Of a stretch of DNA of 64,000 bases, positions 58,801-64,000 are shown in pieces; the stretch's first letter is position 1, and each line of letters starts with the position of its first letter. The notes beneath the pieces were generated by a model. That model was not told the origin of the DNA. It saw nothing but the letters and a program-made list of their open reading frames with translations, and ran no database searches. The stretch is from Dasypus novemcinctus (lineage: Eukaryota > Chordata > Mammalia > Cingulata > Dasypodidae): positions 27,792,053 through 27,856,052 of the forward strand of contig NC_080702.1 of assembly GCF_030445035.2 (NCBI RefSeq), given 5' to 3'. The position numbers and the translations under genes are program-made.

Positions 58801-61665
58801 TCTCTTGACAGGTGAGTTTAATCCATTGCCATTCAGTGTTATTACTTTCAAGGAATTACTTATATTAGCCATATTTTCTTTTGATTTGTGTTTGTCATAT
58901 TTTGTTTGATTTTCTTTTTCTGTTTATGTCTTTTTAGTTGCTCTTACACTCTCCTCCAACTCTGTCTCTCTCATTTTTTCTTTCTTCCTACAGAACTCCC
59001 TTTAGTATTTCTTGAAGGGCAGGGTTCTTGTTGGCATACTCTTTTAGTTTCTGTTTATCTGTGAATATTTTGAACTCTCCATCATTTTTGAATGCTAACT
59101 TTACTGGATACAGTATTCTTGGTTGGAAATTTTTTTCTGTTAGTACCTTGACTATGTCATACCACTGCCTTCTTGCCTTCATGATTTCAGATGAGAAATC
59201 AGCACTTAATCTTACGGAGCTTTCTTTGTATGTGATAGTTCTCTTTTCTCTTGCTGCTTCTAGAATTTTCTCTTTGTCTTGACCATTGGATAGTTTGATA
59301 AGTATATGTCTTGGGGTAGGCCTGTTGGGATTTATGCTGTTTGGGGGGGTGCACTGTGCTTCCTGGACATGTACATCCATCTCCCTCAATAGGTTTAGGA
59401 AGTTTTCAGCCATTATTTCCTCCCCTCTCCTTTCTTTTCTCCTTCTGGGATGCCTATAATGCATATGTTTGCACGTTTTGCATTGTCATTCAGGTCTCTA
59501 AGTCCCTGCTGAATTTTTTCTATCTTTTTATCCATCAATTCTACTATCTGTTTGATTTCAGATGTACTGTCTTCCACATCACTAATTCTTTCCTCTGCCT
59601 CTTTGAGTCTGCTGTTATTTGCTGAGAATGTATTTTTGATTTCTTGAATTGTGCTGTTCATCTCCATTATTTTTTTGTGTATGATTGCAATTTCTTCTGT
59701 ATTCTCTCCAATTGCTTCTTCATATTCTTAATCTCTTCCTTCACTTTGTCAAATTGTCCCTAATATATGTTTTCAGAGCTTTATTTACTTGTTCGATGTT
59801 CTGCTCCTCTTCCTGGTTTTTAGTTTGTTCATTGGATCGGGGTGTGTTTTCCTGATTATTGGTTTGGTGTGTAGTTTTTGTTGCTGTCTGGTCATCATTT
59901 TATTTTGACGGGTTTAGTCAGTTGCTTAGCTTGTTTTTCTAGTTTGGAGTTTAATTAGTTGTTGTTTTGGCATGTGTGTTAAGTCTTCTTTTTGTCACTT
60001 TGTTCTTATTCTTTTTCCTTGTTCTTGGCTAAGTTCACTTGAAGGAAAATATTAGGGCCAGAGAAAGCAAAAGGAGTAAGAAAAGACAATGAATAACAGT
60101 AGTATTGATAGTAAATATTAATAAAGGAACCATGTGAGATCTAGGAGAATAGATATTAGACTCATGGAAGGTATGTAGAGTTATAACAGTAAGAAAAGTA
60201 AAGTACACATAAGAGACAGTAAACTGAATATGGGGAGGAATATAGTGTGAATTAAGAGGTCAGTGTGTTCAGGAGAGAGGGAAGGAGAAAAGAAAGGACA
60301 ATAATATAATGAGTGAATATAAGGCAGAAAACAGAACAAAGGTATTTGTAATAAAAAGTAAAAAAAAATAGGTGGGTAACAAAGAGAGGTGTAATGTAAC
60401 AGAAACCATCAATGATGGAGGATAGAAAGATGTAGAGGAAAGGGAATAGTGTTGGTGGCCAAAATCAATACACACAGAAAAGAGTAAATGGAGGATGAGG
60501 AAATACAGCAAATGTGAAGTGCTCCCTGCAGCACCTAATGTAAAAAGAATAAAAAAGGAAGAGAAAGAAAGAAAGAGGGGAAAAAAGGGGACAAGAGGGA
60601 GGGGGGAAATAAGCAAGAAAAAGGGAAAAAAGAAAGAGAAAAGTGCTTTGGGGGGGATAAAGAGGAAGGAAAAACAAGACAAACCAACCAAATACTAGGG
60701 AAAGTTTCAAGCAAGGAATCCTCTTTGTAGTTAAATAAAACTCTTAGGGATTTGACATTCCGCCTTTCTCCCTTCCTCATTTTCCTCTCTCCAAGGCAGC
60801 ATGAAAGCTGCCTGAGAGGTCCGGTAGGAGATTCAAGTGGGTCCTTGTTGAACCAGCTCCACACAGAAAACAATGACTCTTAATTTCCAGAGAGAGCACC
60901 CACATCTCAGCAGGAACCCCAATTATGCTATTGGAAACTTGGAAGGCACCTCCTACAGTCCCTCTCCTTTAGGTGTGCTACCAGAGGGCTAGTTGATATT
61001 CTGACTCCACCTTCTCCCAGACCAAGTTTCCTATCCCAGGGTATTTAGGTGAATTGGGCTTTCTCAGCAGATTCACCACTCCTCTCTTCCCAGACTCTCC
61101 CCAAGCCAGCTGGTATGCTCCTCCAAGCAGAAAAAAAGGGGAGGACAGAAAATTGAACCCACACTCACCGGCCCTTCTGGTGCACCCCTCACCGAATCCC
61201 TCCCACTCGTGGTTTCAGTCCAAAACTGGAGGGCCAGGGCAATCCTGGACCTTCGGGAGCACTGGACTCAAGAAAGGGAAGTCCAGGACACTGCAGACTC
61301 AGGGTATGTATGTCTGTGGAACATGGGCTATGGGGGCCTAGGGAACACAGACCTGGGGACCACGCATCTGGGGATCATGGGGCTTGGGAACACCACTGCA
61401 TGACCAAGCGTTCTCAGGGAACACTGCAGCAGCCAGCCCTAGGGGGAAGGGTCCTGCTTCTCCACAGCCTCCGACCTCTGTACTTACAACTTGCAATTCT
61501 TGCATTACCTCTGTCACTGTCACTCCAAATCGACATCCACACACCTCCTGCCTTGCAAGCCCCCAAAACACCCTGCTCTGGCAAGACTCCAACCCCATTC
61601 AGCCGCCTCTTTGCAGGAGAGACTGTGAGGTGCACTCACTCAGATGCCATCTTGCCCCGTCTCTG
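52838..61665 (-). mobile_element. Near full-length LINE-1, inactivated, with a SINE inside
   Basis: Order on the minus strand: 5' end ggggcaagatggcatctgag at about 61660; 5' UTR of about 2 kb; ORF1 from about 59667 (coiled coil EAEERISDVEDSTSEIKQ, then RPTPRHILIKLSN and LQEILKGVL ending about 58988) broken by a frameshift; ORF2 from 58872 (endonuclease ITLNGNGLNSPVKRLRLEDW); RT 56550-57020 ([33 protein letters not shown]) and FADD at about 56374-56390; C-terminus to the stop at 54669 (ending YYMTSLI); 3' UTR of about 1.8 kb. ORF2 contains several frameshifts and stops, so it cannot move itself. Confidence 0.93.
57303..57679 (-). mobile_element. Long tRNA-derived SINE inside the LINE-1 ORF2
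   Basis: T-rich end at 57303-57345, tRNA-like head gacctcccatatggtagacg near 57630. Flanked by cctttctcatttctt at 57288-57302 and 57680-57694, a 15-bp duplication. Confidence 0.93.
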
Positions 61666-61679
61666 AAGTCTCTTTTTTT

Positions 61680-62590
61680 AATTTTTAAAATTTATTTTTA
61701 ATTGTCTTTTTTTAAAAGATACATAGATCACAAAAAAATGTTACAATAAAAATTATGAGGTTCCCATATATCCCACATCCCACATCCGACCCTCCCACCT
61801 CTCCCAAATCAACCACCTCTTTCATATTGTGGCACATTCATTGCATTAGGTGCAAAAATTTGGGAGCACTGCTGCACCACATGGTTTATAGTTTACATTG
61901 TAATTTACACTCTTCCCCAGTCCATTCAGTGGATTATGGCAGGATATATAATGTCCTGCATCTGACCCTGCAATATCATTTAGGACAACTCCAAGTCCAG
62001 GGAATGTCCCCACATCACATCTCTTCTTCCCTCTCTCTGCCCTCAGCAACTCCCGTGGCCACTGTCTCCACATCAGTAATACAATTTCTTCCATTGCTGG
62101 AGTCACAACAGTTCTATAGTAGAATACCAGTAAGTCCACTCTAATCCATATTTTATTCTTTCCTCCTTTTGAACTTGGGGTGGTGTCTAAACCATATAAA
62201 CTCATTTGTCTTTACCTTTTCCCTCTTTTGGTCAAGGTCTTTATCCAGATGCATTGCTAGTTGGCATTTGGTAGTAATCCCTTGGGGCCAAAGAGGCTCA
62301 TCCCTGGGAGTCATGTCCCATGCTAGTGGGAAGGTAATGCATTTATATGCTGAGATTGACTTAGAGAGAGGCCACATTTGAGCAACAAGAAGGTTCTCAG
62401 GAGATAACTCTTGGGCACCCTATAATACTAGACTAAGTTTCAATTTCAAGAGTAAAGGTTCATAAGTACAGTCATCAATATTAATGGCCCATCCATGGAT
62501 GATCCTCCTTCACTAGTCATTGCCCCTGTACTCAGGGCATTCTTGCTCTTCCATTAGAGAATGTGGCAGAGTCCCCAGCATGGGAATTTG
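61680..62590 (-). mobile_element. LINE-1 3' UTR fragment
   Basis: aaaagatacatagatcacaa, then reverse 3' UTR blocks (gtggcacattcattgcatta, ggagcactgctgcaccacat, tcccatgctagtgggaaggt). Confidence 0.82.
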
Positions 62591-63344
62591 ATATTCTTTC
62601 AGTTAATTTGTGGATCTTCACCCACCATGACAATGCCCCATGAACACTTGAACACATTTATATGCTTTATATGTATGCCTAGATGAACCTCCTCCCATGT
62701 ATCATGATCTCTTTATATAGCAAGGAGATCAAACTTACTGGGTATGCACTTTCAGAAAATTTTCTCCCATTGAGTAGGTTGCCTTTTCACCTTCTTAACA
62801 AAGTAATTTGAGGAACAAAAGTGTTTAATTTGCAGGGGGGCATTTATCTGTTTTTTCTTGCATTGCTTGTGCTTTGGGCCTAAGGTTATAGAAACCACAA
62901 CTTACCACAAGAACTTGAAGATGTTTTCCTACAATTTCTTCTAGCAGTTATATGGCTCTACCTTTTTTTAAAACAAATCAATTTTATTGATATGTATTAA
63001 TAAAGCATACATCCACCCAAATGTACAATCACATAGTTGTGCGTTCATCACTTCAATCATTATTAGAACATTTCCATTATTCCAATAATGATAATAAACA
63101 AAATGCAAACAAAAAAGCCACTCATCACCTCTCAATCTGTTTCCCCTGCCACATGTAACTGCTATTCTGTTTCCATCTCTTCAGTTTATTTGTATTTATA
63201 CGTTGTAAAAAACAGTCTTATATATGCAATATTACCCATAATCAAATTTCTTTATTTAAAAATATTTTAATTTAATTTAATTTCTTAATTATCTTTTTTA
63301 AAGTTGATAGATCTCACAAGATATTATGTTAAAAAACATAAGAT
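62591..63344. mobile_element. Old LINE-1 fragments
   Basis: tttctcccattgagtaggtt, gccttttcaccttcttaaca and ggcatttatctgttttttct are reverse L1 ORF2 text. The A/T-rich part, 62970-63340, is poorly resolved. Confidence 0.6.
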
Positions 63345-63770
63345 GGGAAGCGGATTTGGCTCAATGGATTGAGCGTCCACCTACCACATGGGAGTTCCAG
63401 GGTTCAAACCCAGGGCCTCCTGACCTGTGTGATGAGGTGGCCCACGCAGAGTGCTGATGTGCACAAGGAGTGCCATGCCATGCAGAAGTGTCCCCTGCAT
63501 AGAGGAGCCCCATGCACAAGGATTACGTCCTGCAAGGAGAGCAGCCCCGTGCAAAGAAAGTGAAGCCTACCCAGGAGTGGTGCTGCACACATGGAGAGCT
63601 AATGCAGCAAGATGACACAACAGAAAGAGACACAGATTCCTGGTGCCACTGACAAGAATGTAAGCAGACGCAGTAGAACAAACAGCGAATGGACACAGAA
63701 AGCAGACAAATGGTGGGGTGGGAAAGGGGAGAGAAATAAAATAAAAATAATTTTTTTTAAAAAAAGAGCT
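63345..63770 (+). mobile_element. Long tRNA-derived SINE
   Basis: Plus-strand copy: head gggaagcggatttggctcaa, B-box region ccagggttcaaacccagg, body, and an A-rich tail from about 63735. It shows the forward structure of the family at 4170, 7558 and 57303. Confidence 0.92.
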
Positions 63771-63839
63771 TTAAAAAAAATAAGATGTTCCCATATACCT
63801 CGCTCCCCACCCCCCACCCCCATCATTTTTTATTTTTTA

Positions 63840-64000
63840 TTTAAAAAAAAGATTTATTTATTTCTCTCCCCCCCCCAACTCCGGTTGTCTTTTCTCTGTG
63901 TCTATTTGCTCCATCTTGTTTCTTTGTCCATTTCTGTTGACAGTGGCATGGTAATCTTGTGTCTCTTTTTGTTGCATCATCTTGTTGTGTCAGCTCTCCG
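63840..64000 (-). mobile_element. Long tRNA-derived SINE, cut by the window end
   Basis: A-rich tail in reverse (aaaaaaaagatttatttatt), then ggttgtcttttctctgtgtc and ttgttgtgtcagctctccg, same family as above. Confidence 0.9.

Noticed and set aside
54669-59667. Reverse transcriptase, endonuclease and ORF1 proteins as host genes or a retron-like system
   Set aside because: All are parts of one decayed LINE-1 in canonical order with frameshifts.

Overview
This is mammalian genomic DNA, most likely from a xenarthran such as the nine-banded armadillo. The clue is the density of tRNA-derived SINEs: a short tRNA-Ala-like form and a long ~400 bp form of the type I know from armadillo (DAS-SINEs). 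They sit among many LINE-1 copies and MaLR/ERVL-like solo LTRs. The species call is inference. The mammalian call is secure from the gene structure and repeats.

The window holds one recognisable host protein-coding gene, on the minus strand: a complete lysosomal alpha-mannosidase (GH38, MAN2B1 family). I could place all 24 coding exons by hand between 50582 (ATG) and 14149 (stop). Every junction fits GT-AG and every phase joins, giving one uninterrupted 3363-nt CDS (1120 aa). Human MAN2B1 as I remember it has 24 exons and 1011 aa. The signal peptide, both zinc-site segments (H74-N-D76 and H448), the nucleophile D198 and the acid/base candidate D321 are intact. The extra length comes from a Ser/Gln/Pro/Thr minisatellite inside exon 14 and a C-terminal extension in exon 24. 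Divergence from MAN2B1 is uneven between exons, so this may be a MAN2B1-like paralogue or a conversion mosaic rather than the simple orthologue.

Upstream of the ATG (50650-50820) lies a GC-rich promoter with three CACGTG E-boxes resembling the TFEB 'CLEAR' element, an inverted CCAAT box and GC boxes. A possible divergent two-exon transcript starts there on the plus strand (50782-51184).

Layout: 1-13910, nested L1, SINE and LTR copies plus a U6 pseudogene; 13911-14148, short 3' flank; 14149-16810, exons 24-21 with a large E-box-bearing minisatellite in intron 21; 17190-20455, a young plus-strand L1 in intron 20; 20608-21423, exons 20-17; 21424-36466, a 15 kb intron 16 filled with repeats, including a MORF4L1-like retrocopy; 36467-40489, exons 16-8 with two minisatellites, one made of copies of the exon 11 splice donor; 40490-47003, intron 7 with LTR, L1 and SINE insertions; 47004-50582, exons 7-1; 51200-64000, intergenic, dominated by a nearly complete but inactivated minus-strand L1 (about 52838-61665) with a SINE inside.

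No bacterial, CRISPR or phage features are present. Repeat boundaries are approximate unless a target-site duplication is described. Comparisons with human MAN2B1 are from memory, not from an alignment program.
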